Shown here: one piece after another, positions 51,328 through 61,024 of the stretch
How positions within the stretch are numbered: position 1 is the first letter of the stretch
Layout: every line of letters begins with the position of its first letter
DNA from: Saccharomycopsis fibuligera x Saccharomycopsis cf. fibuligera
Taxonomy: Eukaryota; Ascomycota; Saccharomycetes; Ascoideales; Saccharomycopsidaceae
Assembly: GCA_001936135.1 (NCBI GenBank)
Contig: CP012821.1
Location: 1-64,000, forward strand
DNA length: 64,000 nucleotides
Direction of reading: 5' to 3'
Translations under genes and position numbers: made by a program
Notes under the pieces: model-generated
The model's database searches: none
What the model was told of the DNA's origin: nothing
The model's input: the letters and a program-made list of their open reading frames with translations, nothing else

Positions 51328-53907
51328 ATGATTCCTCTATTACCAAAGGCCGTCGCCAGTCCCAGCGGCCGCTCGCACTCCCGCTCGCACTCCCGCTCCC
51401 GCTCTCCTTTGGGCTCCTCTGCGGTGCAATCAAGACCGTCGTCTTCCCCCTCAAACACAGCCGCCGTGTCGTCTTTCTTGCAGGATCTCAACTCGAACTC
51501 AGAAAGCCACAACATGTCCCAGCCGTCGCCCCCAGCCAACGCCGCCGAAAACGACGCTAGCTTGGACACAGAGTCCCTCCTCAACAAGTTTCTTGTCAAG
51601 AATGACTTGAAATTTTTGGAAAACTACTTGTCCCTCCAAGATTCCATCCCAGAGTCTGCCTCCTCTGCTCCAGCGCCTGCTCCAGCGCCTGCTCCAGCGC
51701 CTGCTCCAGCGCCTGCTCCAGCGCCTGCTCCAGCGCCTGCTGCTCCTGCTGCTCCTGCTCCTGCTCCAGCGCCGGCACCTGCTCCAATAACCCCATCCTC
51801 AACCGCCAATGACAGCAGCCCCCTCAGCCAATCAGACGCCGCCCTTAGTAATATCATGCACTTGGCAGACGCACTCGGCACCCCTCCGAACTGCGATGTT
51901 TCCAAGCCGGGCGCCAGCCCCAAGTCCTCCTCCGCCCACAGCGACACCTTGTTGAAGTTCGCGCAGTTCATGAAGCACAACACAGAAAACGCCGCCGATT
52001 CGAACGCCAGCAGTACACTCAGGTTCGAAACGCTCATACACAGCTTGCAGCAGAAACTCAACCCGCCGCGGTCCTCCGTCTCCCTGCTGCAGAAGAGGCG
52101 CCAGCAAGTGCTGGGCGCCGCTCCTGACAACAATGACGACAATGACGATGACGACGATGAGAACTTGAATGTAGAGAGCTTTGTCAAGTCCAACGACTTG
52201 CTTCTATACTACAAGATCTTCAACTATTTCGTATGGCTTTCTCAGGCAGAAGCCGCTCTGGATAGCCTCGCTTCTGCTAGCCACTCTGACGTCGGCCAGT
52301 TTTTCAGCCACTTGGTGCAGTTTTCCAACTCGCTATCGTGTGGCGCCGAAGCGCCCCACGCCGACGAGGACAATATCGACGTCTTCAGTTACGATTCATT
52401 GTCCACCAATCCCGCCCATTTGGACAATGTGCGTCGTTTCCAACAACACGGTTTTGCCGGTGCTGGCCATAACAGCAACAACCAACTGCAGCAAGAGGAG
52501 GCTCCCAGTAACGAGCATTGTCTCATCCGTTTGATCATAAAACATTACGAATCCTTGTCTTTCAGAAACTTGAACTACTTGATGTACTTGATGGGCGGCT
52601 TCAAGCCAACCAATGTCTACATCAACGGGGAAGACGCGCACAACGAGCCTGACGCCAGCAAGAGCAATGGCGCTGCCGCCGGCAGCTCTGAAAATTTCAA
52701 AAAGCTCAAATCTTGCTCAAGATGCCGTAAAAATAAAATAAAATGCGACTCTGCCATGAAGTTCCCCTTCAGCTGCTTGAACTGTTTCAAGAAAAATATA
52801 AACTATTTGAAGCTCAGCGTTAAGAGGGTCGGCGCTCCTGAGAACGACGCCGCTAGCTTCGCTGAAGATAACTCAAACTTCATGGTAAACATGGCAAGAT
52901 CTTCTTCCTCGTTGACCACCGCGTCATCCACTTTTTCCTCAAACTATAACGCGGTATCATTGTCTCCTGCATCTTCTGTTTCTTCAGACGATGCCAAGCG
53001 CCATATGAACGGTGACGCAAATGGCTGCGCTTGTGGTTCCAAATCTTGCTTGTCCAATTTGAACTTCATGGACGTTGACTCCCAGGTCAGCCGCAGCAGG
53101 TACTCAAACTTGAAGTTGTTTTTGAAACTTTTCAACATCAGCACCGACAAGAATGACAGCAGCATATCGTTTGAAGAGACGGACGAGTTGAATGATTACG
53201 ATGCTGCCAACAGTAGCGCCAATACTCTGACAACCTGTAAAGTGCAGCTCATATCGTCCAACCTTGTGTTGAAGAAAAAGTCATTGAAAAAAAACAACTT
53301 GATCAAAACGTTGAACAAGGATATCAGCACCATGAAGGCAAAAATCAATGAAATGATTTTGAAAGAAGAGCAAATGTTGCAAGCTTTATATGAAAACGAA
53401 GACTTGACCGCAAGCCATGACGACTCGCAATCCTTGGCTAAATTGTATATCAGCGATGGCAACAGTGCTACTCTTGAGCAGTTTTATAACGTTAAGCAGT
53501 CTTGGGAATCGAGGAAAAGAACCAGATCACAATCCAACGATGATAGCACGAACGATGGTGATGCCCCAGCCGTAAAAAAGCAGAACCCTGGCGACGCTTC
53601 TTCTGCCGCTGCCAATGCTGCCAATGTTGCCGATGCTGCCGATGCCGCCAATGCCGCCAATGCCGCTGCCTATAGAATTCTCTCCACCAATGAGTTGTTG
53701 ATTTTGAACGGACTAGAGCCGGTGCTAAACAGCGACAATCAAAAGCATAAACTGTATTATGATTTCCTCAAGACAAACTTAAAAGACATTTCCAATGTTA
53801 TGAATTCTGGTAATAATGACGTTGATTATGAAGATGAAGTTTATGAAATGGATCGTGCTGGTTATTTAGACAGGCTCATTCTGCCAAATATTGCATTATA
53901 CAAGTAA
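51328..53907 (+). CDS. Zinc-cluster-like regulator lacking the sixth cysteine
   Basis: With ATG 51328 the protein has 859 residues (MIPLLPKAV start). The same frame is open back to 50731, but that part is compositionally part of the GC-rich leader. Residues about 113-154 are an Ala-Pro repeat encoded by 12-bp GCTCCAGCGCCT units. A mid-protein zinc-cluster-like motif has Cys463, 466, 473, 483 and 486 with the CDxxxxxP pattern of the Leu3/Sef1 type, but the expected sixth ligand is Tyr493. Flanking it are probably folded helical blocks before (YYKIFNYFVWLSQAEAAL, HYESLSFRNLNYLMYLMGG) and a coiled coil after (LIKTLNKDISTMKAKINEMI). The C-terminus contains an Ala/Asn/Asp repeat near 740-765. It is probably a nuclear regulator; loss of one Cys may weaken or alter zinc binding. 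GC content falls steadily from the 5' to the 3' end. Confidence 0.75.
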   Translation: MIPLLPKAVASPSGRSHSRSHSRSRSPLGSSAVQSRPSSSPSNTAAVSSFLQDLNSNSESHNMSQPSPPANAAENDASLDTESLLNKFLVKNDLKFLENYLSLQDSIPESASSAPAPAPAPAPAPAPAPAPAPAPAPAAPAAPAPAPAPAPAPITPSSTANDSSPLSQSDAALSNIMHLADALGTPPNCDVSKPGASPKSSSAHSDTLLKFAQFMKHNTENAADSNASSTLRFETLIHSLQQKLNPPRSSVSLLQKRRQQVLGAAPDNNDDNDDDDDENLNVESFVKSNDLLLYYKIFNYFVWLSQAEAALDSLASASHSDVGQFFSHLVQFSNSLSCGAEAPHADEDNIDVFSYDSLSTNPAHLDNVRRFQQHGFAGAGHNSNNQLQQEEAPSNEHCLIRLIIKHYESLSFRNLNYLMYLMGGFKPTNVYINGEDAHNEPDASKSNGAAAGSSENFKKLKSCSRCRKNKIKCDSAMKFPFSCLNCFKKNINYLKLSVKRVGAPENDAASFAEDNSNFMVNMARSSSSLTTASSTFSSNYNAVSLSPASSVSSDDAKRHMNGDANGCACGSKSCLSNLNFMDVDSQVSRSRYSNLKLFLKLFNISTDKNDSSISFEETDELNDYDAANSSANTLTTCKVQLISSNLVLKKKSLKKNNLIKTLNKDISTMKAKINEMILKEEQMLQALYENEDLTASHDDSQSLAKLYISDGNSATLEQFYNVKQSWESRKRTRSQSNDDSTNDGDAPAVKKQNPGDASSAAANAANVADAADAANAANAAAYRILSTNELLILNGLEPVLNSDNQKHKLYYDFLKTNLKDISNVMNSGNNDVDYEDEVYEMDRAGYLDRLILPNIALYK
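51664..51790. repeat. 12-bp coding repeat (Ala-Pro)
   Basis: GCTCCAGCGCCT units in tandem within the zinc-cluster-like gene, encoding alternating Ala and Pro. Copy number is likely to vary between strains. Confidence 0.9.
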
Positions 53908-55559
53908 CTGACTGGGTGCTGCTGTGGCTTTCATTGATTGAATGCCTTCTCATTATTATTTTTTCTCTCTTTGGACCTTAGTATAACTTTCACTTAATTT
54001 TCTTACTCTATTTTACCAGTGCATCATGCTATTCATGATGCTTTTGTTGTTTCTCTTTCTCTGCATTTAATATCCTTGGTTTATTTCTTTAGGTGGTTGA
54101 TTTTCTTCTGTGTATAGTTCATTTATCTGCATTTTGAATAATGCTGGGGAATGCTTTATGTTTGCTGTGTTATGTTTTGTATTCTGAAAAACTTGGGACA
54201 ACCAGGAAATCCGTAGTATCTTCCAAAGGAAAAGAAAGAAACAAAATTAAGCCACACAAAAAGTGAGCGTGTGGGCGAGTGGCGATCATTCAATTCATAT
54301 ATATTCCAGTCCGTAAGTGAAAATCCAGCATAACGTAGCGTAACATAACGTTGCACCCCTCGGACTATCAGAAAAAGAAAAAAAATAATAATAAAAATAC
54401 AAAGCTCAAAAGAATCAATGACCCCAGCTCAGTATCTCGGAAAAACTATCGCTACTGCCACTATGCTTACTGCTACTAATATTGTTTAGACAATCGATTC
54501 CATCAGTGCAGCAGCATATATGTATACCATCTATAGATAACGGGCAAGCAAAGCTTGCAACATGCTGCATGATATTCGCACCCTGGGGGTGGCTCTAGCT
54601 ATGGACTGGACGCTGGACACTGGACGCTGGAACGCGTTAGGTTTTTCCGTACTCTGCTGAAGATGGTTTATCAGAAAATGGGCAGGGCCACATTTCGCTT
54701 CATCTTTGCTTCGGCTTTCCTTTTGCTATGTACACGGAGCAGAGAGGTAGATTTACTGGGTTTCGATTTGGAGTTGTGGGTCGCAGCATGCCGGCCAAAG
54801 TTGCGGGAAGAGCATGATCTTCGGTCAATGGTACCAGGGTGCTGGTAAGTGTCTCGGTATATGTGTTCTTACTAGTGAATGCAGCTAAATATGATGGGCT
54901 TTCTTTGCCTTGTCCACTTTGAGGGTCTTGTAAGGGGTGCGAGTATATAGAGTCAATATGTTAGAGTCAATATGTGTGGTTAGGACCGTCTCTTTTTGGC
55001 CTTGTTTTTTCAAGTTCTTGTCTGAATTTTCTGGTGTAAAAAAAGATAGCTAGATTTGCTCACTCGTATTCATTATAATCGCATCTCTAAAATCAAAATC
55101 AACATTTGGAGTCACTAAAGAGAGACCGAAACTGTGGTAAGCGCGTCTTGTATTACTTTATCGCTCTTGGATTCGGAGCGGATACATAGAACACACTTAT
55201 GCAACATGCTACGGTATAAACGCTAGCTCTCTGCGAAACGTGCACGATAACAAAATTTGAAACCGTTGATTATTATGTATTAGGTCCGGCTGATTTGTTA
55301 TTGGCTCTTTAGCCAGCTAGTTAGTGCCAATTGATTAGGATATTGAGAAGAGAGTAAAAAAATATTCTAGAGTAAAACAAAAGATAAATAATAAATTGAA
55401 ACAAAAATAAAAACAGCGATAGATAAGGAAATGTTCAAACGCAGCAGATCAAAATGAAACCAAAATATAGATACAAAACAATTACACAAGTTGCATTGCA
55501 AAGTAGCACACTCTCGATATGGTTTTTTTGGGTGCGGGGTGGGATGTTTTGAAGCTACT
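53908..55559. other. Intergenic region, no gene seen
   Basis: About 1.65 kb between the convergent zinc-cluster-like and PER1 genes. It has a perfect hairpin at 54021-54041, CTGGAC/CTGGACGC short repeats near 54602-54632 and a doubled AGAGTCAATATG near 54948-54974. A 61-codon frame at 54663 is not convincing. Confidence 0.5.
54021..54041. terminator. 8-bp hairpin followed by T run, 3' of the zinc-cluster-like gene
   Basis: GCATCATG (54021-54028) pairs perfectly with CATGATGC (54034-54041) around CTATT, then TTTTG. It lies about 115 bp past the stop codon and so falls in the probable 3' UTR. It may be an mRNA structure. Yeast Pol II terminators do not need hairpins, so the terminator role is uncertain. 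Confidence 0.35.
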
Positions 55560-56810
55560 TTACAAAAGCTGTTCTTTTAGCTTTCCGCCATCCCAAACCA
55601 TCCAATAATACCAAAAGTAGCCCGGCAAAATTGTAGTCAAATGCCATAAGGAATGAGCGTCAATTAGATCTCTCCATGGTGGAAAATCAAAAATTTCAAA
55701 AATCAACCCGCAACTAACCCAAATGGATAGAGCAATTGGCAGTAAACATTTGATGTTCTCTGAGTTCGGCTGGTATTTGAGGTATGCAATGTATAGTTTA
55801 TTTTTGTTTGACTCAGTGAGCCATGAGGAAATTTTATCCACAGCTGAGTTTGCATTTACAGCAGCAGCTTTCTCGGTAGCGACTTTTTCTTCTTGTTCGT
55901 TGAATGGTCTTTTCATGTCACGGTAAATTTTCTCCACGATTTGCTTCTTTCTGAAATCTTTTTTAAACAAGTACTCAGAATAATGCAAATAGGAAGATAT
56001 CGAAAAATAGGCCCATTGGCCATACTGGATAATCGCCCAAAGAATATTAATTTGCATATTATACGTATAGCTCCAATCAATGAGTAACCTAACGACATGG
56101 CATGCATAAAAAAAACCAACAACTAATCTCACCGTCATAATTTTTCCCGGAGAATCGTATAGTTTGAACAATCTGATAGACGCGATATATAGCCCAGAAA
56201 GCACTGTTGCACCAGCAAAAAAATAATCGAGCTTTTCAGTAACGTCAAGATCTCTCAAATGGAAAATCGTTGAGAAAATCCAGGCACAGATGGTGATCTT
56301 GCTCATAATTTTGTAATTATCAAATAAACAAATCAAGTCGTTGACGTACTTCAAATTATTGACAAGATTCAATTTTCTGAATTTGATGATTTCTTGGTTG
56401 AGAATTTTGAGACCCAAATAATGAGATACAAAGTTCAAAATGGAGAAAATACACGATGCCGGTTCTTGAATATAAAAGTGCCTAATGAAGAACCATTTTC
56501 CGTGGAACTGGTACAACTCTTCGTTATTTTGTTTCCGGATGATATTTATCACATCTTGACACTGGTAGTCACAATTAGAATCGCAGTTCCAAAATAATAA
56601 CTTGAGAGGTAACGCAATAGGCATTTCTGCATAATTCAAACTGAGAAATTCATTATTGTTGTTGTCTTGATCAAGTTGTGCCCCACATGTTTTTTGACGA
56701 CACGCCAGTACGCATCGTTGAAACTCATCAAGTTGGTCTCCAAGGGAAGCTTTAGCTACTTGTGAGACAAGAATAGTGATGAATGTGTATAAGAATAGCC
56801 TGTGAAACAT
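55560..56810 (-). CDS. PER1: PER1-like GPI-lipid remodelling protein
   Basis: An ER multi-spanning protein of the Per1 (CREST) family, needed to remove the unsaturated acyl chain from GPI anchors (human PGAP3). The open frame reaches upstream to 56870, but those 20 residues come from an A/T homopolymer (MLPFFLFFFF). The ATG at 56810 (MFHRLFLYTFITILVSQVAKA) gives a normal signal peptide and 416 residues. The luminal N-terminal Cys-rich block matches Per1: LDEFQRCVLACRQKTC, LLFWNCDSNCDYQCQ, then YQFHGKWFFIRH. About seven membrane segments follow, with the conserved His and Asp/Ser positions of the superfamily visible in VSHYLGL and DAHSLWHLTTILP. It is somewhat longer than the 357-residue S. 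cerevisiae protein, mainly through a Lys/Glu-rich loop near 300-325. Confidence 0.92.
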   Translation of the reverse strand: MFHRLFLYTFITILVSQVAKASLGDQLDEFQRCVLACRQKTCGAQLDQDNNNNEFLSLNYAEMPIALPLKLLFWNCDSNCDYQCQDVINIIRKQNNEELYQFHGKWFFIRHFYIQEPASCIFSILNFVSHYLGLKILNQEIIKFRKLNLVNNLKYVNDLICLFDNYKIMSKITICAWIFSTIFHLRDLDVTEKLDYFFAGATVLSGLYIASIRLFKLYDSPGKIMTVRLVVGFFYACHVVRLLIDWSYTYNMQINILWAIIQYGQWAYFSISSYLHYSEYLFKKDFRKKQIVEKIYRDMKRPFNEQEEKVATEKAAAVNANSAVDKISSWLTESNKNKLYIAYLKYQPNSENIKCLLPIALSIWVSCGLIFEIFDFPPWRDLIDAHSLWHLTTILPGYFWYYWMVWDGGKLKEQLL

Positions 56811-57235
56811 TATAGTTATTGGACAAAAAACAGAAAAAAGAAAAAAAAAAAAAAGAAAGAATGGTAGCACGTAGTTAGCTGTATAGTTAGGTAATTGTCT
56901 AATAGTGACTATATGTATTTGGTGTACATTTGGCTCTCCGTTAACGATTCACCTCGTAAAATATTTTATGAAGGAACACTGTCTGTTTTTTTAAAAAAAA
57001 ATGCAAACTGAATTAGCAAGAATTGCTACTGATGTTGTAAATTTGCCTTGTCGTGATTGTCTAGCCTCACGAACCAGCAAGTAGAACAGTAGTTGACAAA
57101 TAGCTGTATCGTTGTTTTACGATCAAAAATTAGAAAAAAATTCTGCAAGTAGACACTTTGTTATTTTCAGTTCCGTTAGAATAGGAAAAATAAAAATTAA
57201 AAAAAATATGTTCATCATAATGATTTAATGAAAAA
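56811..57235. other. PER1 upstream region
   Basis: About 425 bp of AT-rich DNA with an A/T homopolymer directly before the PER1 start and several A runs. No gene is seen. Confidence 0.5.
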
Positions 57236-57308
57236 TGCCCTCACTCAGATTCGAACTGAGGATCGCTACATTACTAGTGTAGCGCCTTACCAACTTGGCC
57301 ATAAGGGC
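57236..57308 (-). tRNA. tRNA-Thr(AGU)
   Basis: It folds on the minus strand without intron: acceptor GCCCTTA/TGAGGGC with discriminator A, anticodon stem CTACA/TGTAG around loop CTAGTAA (anticodon AGU, Thr, read as IGU after deamination), and T arm CTCAG-TTCGAAT-CTGAG. A T run follows the 3' end, as expected for Pol III termination. All stems look sound. Confidence 0.95.
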
Positions 57309-58535
57309 AACTGTGAAACTTTATTTTTAAAGTAATTTTATTTTCTACTAAACTACTGAATTCTCTTTTGGTAGGTAATCATGAATGGTTAAATGGGTGT
57401 TTCGACTTATCCTTTATTCCGCCCATCACTATATACACAACTTTAAAGGAACACATCGCTGTCGATCTTTATACAAAAACTTCGACAATTACTAGGAGTG
57501 CAACTTATCTCGACGGTTGTGAACACAGACTGATCAGGAATGCAAACACAGTGAAGGAAAATGTTCGTGTGAGGAAGTTATCAATAAACAAATGGCGCAT
57601 TTTTTTTTGACAAAACTGATAATTTGACAATACTAACGAGGTTTTTAGGTATATAAGTTCCCTATATAAGATTACATTTGAACTATATAACATAAGCATA
57701 CGAATTCATCACCTTATTCTCTCTCCATTATGCCAATCCTTATAGGTTCACGGTTGTATTAACCCTTTTCGGAAATATTGTTTATTGATTTACAACAAAA
57801 CTACCTGAAAACTACTTGAAATTGATTATTTAACCAGAAATGACCACGTTTTCACTAGTTAATTGTACTTAGTTAATATATTGTCGTCTTATTCACCCAT
57901 AAAGGCACACTTGAGATTTTACTGTACATGCTATATAGATAACTTTAAAAGATTCTATTTTCTATCATTTATATATAGTTAATAAATCGATCTTGTGTGT
58001 GAACGAAACAGCCGCTTTACTTCCCCGCAAATGACATTTTTTATAATGGTTAGGTATTTAATTGATCCTGGATCAAAAAAGTCCATTGTACTATCGGTAC
58101 ATTGCAATGAATCTCCAGACACTCAAATCGCTTGAGTGTGTTTGCTAAGTGGGCGGTGTGGAAAATGTAAATTACTAATAACAATAAAGAACGTCACTGC
58201 TGCGTATGTTTGATCCCAAAGTAGTGGAAGGAGACGGAATCTGTGTTCGTTTGTCACGAAACAGAGCTCATAGGCACTCAGCTGCTTTGAAGGAAGCAAC
58301 AGCAACAACTACTGTTACCGCTTCAAGGTCCATTCGTTAGATCCCTAAAGTTCGTGGTTCTGCCGCACGGAGTTTGTCCACGCATGTTAACTAAGCGTCG
58401 TTCCTTTTTCGCTCTTTTCTTGTCGCTTGAAATTCCGAAACGAAAATTGATCTCTGTACCAATTATTAACAGTAGCATATACACTTCCTCAACTAAGCTA
58501 AGATTTCATCACCATCTACTTTACGGACGCTAATC
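57309..58535. other. Intergenic region between tRNA-Thr and the decarboxylase
   Basis: About 1.2 kb containing the second LTR-like fossil. A TCAAATCGCTTGAG-like inverted repeat near 58123-58137 and a TATATA stretch near 57970 are visible. No gene was recognised. Confidence 0.5.
57757..57898. mobile_element. LTR-like fossil core, copy B
   Basis: This matches copy A (about 5020-5151) in the same orientation. Both begin TAACCCTTTT/TAATTGCCCTTTT and end in a 43-bp block with 32 matches by hand. It lies about 450 bp from tRNA-Thr, the usual neighbourhood of yeast LTR insertions. Ends could not be placed and no internal region remains. An old, diverged relic; family assignment is tentative. Confidence 0.4.
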
Positions 58536-60101
58536 ATGACCAGCGGTGAGCCTTTTGTCACTCAGGAAGATGAACTCATCCAGCTCGAATATCTCTTGAA
58601 AAAAACTACCGAGAAGATCCTCAAATATGTTGGCGAGGCTTCCGAAAAAGTAGGCGAACGATATGATGCCAAGCAGCTCTATTCATCATTGATCAAGAAT
58701 GGCCAGATAGAAACTCCACACAAAGGCTACGGTCATGGTGATTCAGCGAATTTGGACAAAGTCTTACTGCAAGTAGACTTGATTTTAGAAAAAAGCGTTA
58801 ACACTTGGAGCCTTGGATTTCTTGATAAACTTTATGCCTCGACAAATCCCATTGGTATTATTTCAGATTTGGTTCTTTCTATTCTCAATACAAATTCTCA
58901 TGTGTTTTCAGTGTCACCTGCGCTCAGCGTTATTGAGAAAAAGGTTGGTAAAGAATATGCTAAACAGTTTTTCCACAGCAAAGATCACAGTCGGTGTGGT
59001 GGTTTGACTTTTGCTGGTGGTTCATGGTCCAACATCACTAGCATGCATATAGCCAAAGTCCAATTATTCCCCGAAACAAAGACACAGGGAAATGGTAACC
59101 GTAAATTCGCAGTATTTACTTCGAGCCATTCGCACTATAGCTTGGTCAAAAGTGCCATATTATGTGGGTTGGGGTCCGATGCTGTTTTCAAAGTCAAAGT
59201 CACTGATAATGGGGAAATGGATGTAGAAGATTTGGAGAATCAAATTAAGCAAGCATTGGATAATGGTTTTACCCCTTTTTACGTTACTGCTACTGCAGGA
59301 ACTACAGTGTTCGGATCTTTTGACCCAGTGGATAAGATTTCTCAAGTCACTAAAAAATATAAATTATGGTTGCATGTTGATGGATCGTGGGGTGGGAACT
59401 TTGTTTTTAGTGATTCGTTAAGATACAAATTAAAAGGAGTTGAAGAAGCAGATAGTATTACTACGAATCCACACAAACAGCTAGGAGTGCCAACAACCTG
59501 CTCCTTTTTGTTGCTTCGAAACCAAAGCAATTTCCAAAAGGCTAATTCGTTGAACGCTCCATATTTGTTTCACCAGCTAGAAGATGAAATAGAACAAAAT
59601 GAGTTGGGCCTGTTCGATTTAGCTGATGGAACTTTGGGATGCGGTAGAAGAGCTGATGCTTTGAAATTCTACTTGAGTTGGTATTACTATGGTAAGCTTG
59701 GATTTAAAAAAAGAGTGGAGCACGCTTATGAAATCGCCAAATATTTTGAACAACAACTTTCACAATTGGAAAATTTCGAAGTGTTAAACAGTTTTACTGA
59801 TTATAGTAACGTCCAGAAAACTCAAGTACCTTGTCTTCAAGTTTGCTTCTACTACAACCCAGCAGGTCCAAGCAAACCAGTGCAAGACCACACCAGTATA
59901 ACTAGATTCATTTCTCATAGATTACATGAGCAGTCCAAATACTTGATTGATTTTGCCCCATATCCAGATGCTGAAAACAGTCCAAAAGCTAGAGGCGAAT
60001 TTTTCCGGATTGTTTTCATTAACCCAAAGCTTAGCACCAATTTTATAGGCACGCTTATAGAGGATATTGTGACTACTGGTGAAGAATATTTGAAACAGTA
60101 A
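58536..60101 (+). CDS. Group II PLP-dependent amino acid decarboxylase (GAD/CSAD-like)
   Basis: A 521-residue cytosolic pyridoxal-phosphate enzyme of the family containing animal glutamate and cysteine-sulfinate decarboxylases. It is distinct from the bacterial-type yeast Gad1. The PLP Lys314 lies in TTNPHKQLGVPTTCSFLL. The Asp that contacts the pyridine ring lies in WLHVDGSWGG (commonly HVDAAWGG). TATAGTTVFGSFDP and LGCGRRADALKFYLSWYYYG are typical. The N-terminal YASTNPIGIISDLVLSILNTN and FAGGSWSNITSM blocks belong to the same family. The substrate cannot be read from sequence: glutamate, aspartate, cysteine sulfinate or another acidic amino acid are possible. TATATACA lies near 58477. The end of the gene is 427 bp before EDC3 on the same strand. 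Confidence 0.9.
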   Translation: MTSGEPFVTQEDELIQLEYLLKKTTEKILKYVGEASEKVGERYDAKQLYSSLIKNGQIETPHKGYGHGDSANLDKVLLQVDLILEKSVNTWSLGFLDKLYASTNPIGIISDLVLSILNTNSHVFSVSPALSVIEKKVGKEYAKQFFHSKDHSRCGGLTFAGGSWSNITSMHIAKVQLFPETKTQGNGNRKFAVFTSSHSHYSLVKSAILCGLGSDAVFKVKVTDNGEMDVEDLENQIKQALDNGFTPFYVTATAGTTVFGSFDPVDKISQVTKKYKLWLHVDGSWGGNFVFSDSLRYKLKGVEEADSITTNPHKQLGVPTTCSFLLLRNQSNFQKANSLNAPYLFHQLEDEIEQNELGLFDLADGTLGCGRRADALKFYLSWYYYGKLGFKKRVEHAYEIAKYFEQQLSQLENFEVLNSFTDYSNVQKTQVPCLQVCFYYNPAGPSKPVQDHTSITRFISHRLHEQSKYLIDFAPYPDAENSPKARGEFFRIVFINPKLSTNFIGTLIEDIVTTGEEYLKQ

Positions 60102-60528
60102 ATAAGTAAGTAAGTAAATATGTAAGTGAATTTACACAGTCATGACATTAAAGGGCAGCGAAAATAATGAAGAATAGTTCAAGAATTTGTATTGTGGTAT
60201 TGTAGTCTTTTGTAATTAGCCATATAAGTAATCTCTAGAGCCTTGAAAGTCTGCATATATAAGCAACCCAACGTCATCGCTCGGAACACAGCGCTCTTAG
60301 CAATTTTGAAGTTCCCGTAGTTGTTTTTGCCCGACTTTTCAACAAAAAAAACGAAACAAGGATAAAATAAAAAATAAGAAAATAACTGGGTGCGAGCAGA
60401 CGCTCTTCGAGAACGCTATTTCGAGAAGTCACACCTAGACAGCATACACTAATCACTATAAAATAGAAAGTTCAAAAGAGAAATTACATAAAGAGAAAAT
60501 AAAACAGCATCTCTGAAATAATACAGCA
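60102..60528. other. Intergenic region before EDC3
   Basis: About 425 bp, with a TAAG/TAAA run directly after the decarboxylase stop and an A-rich leader before EDC3. No gene is seen. Confidence 0.5.
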
Positions 60529-60972
60529 ATGACTGAGCAGTTTGTCAATTATAAAGTGGAGCTTGTGCTTCATGATTTTTCTCGAATCAGAGGATACGTG
60601 AATGGAATTCAGGGCAAAGACTTGTCAATCTCTAAAGGTATGTTGAGTGTTTCGAAAAAATTGATACTTTACTTTTTAATGGCTTTAATTCCATTTAAAT
60701 CTCAAGCGTATGGGAAAAGCAACCTTGACTAATTTATGAAATAGCCGAATTCGTTGACACTGGGAAAACCGCCGATAATTATACCATCGCTGGTAATTTA
60801 ATCAACGACTTGTCCGTAGTTGAAATACCAAAAGAAGCTCTTGTTAGAAAGAAAAAAGATAACAAAAAAAACAACCAGATTAAAACACCGTCTAAAGTTC
60901 TTGTTGATGATGCAATTGTGTTTCAGAATGCCGGCACCACTCTGTCTAACAATAAAGAAACTCCAAAACCTC

Positions 60973-61024
<52 letters not shown>

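Noticed and set aside
50360-51331. 323-codon + strand frame in the GC-rich island
   Set aside because: It consists of short tandem arrays in GC-rich DNA, shows no domain, and overlaps other equally long frames on both strands.
56811-56870. Upstream ATG giving PER1 a 20-residue longer N-terminus
   Set aside because: The extra residues come from an A/T homopolymer (MLPFFLFFFF); the inner ATG gives a normal signal peptide.
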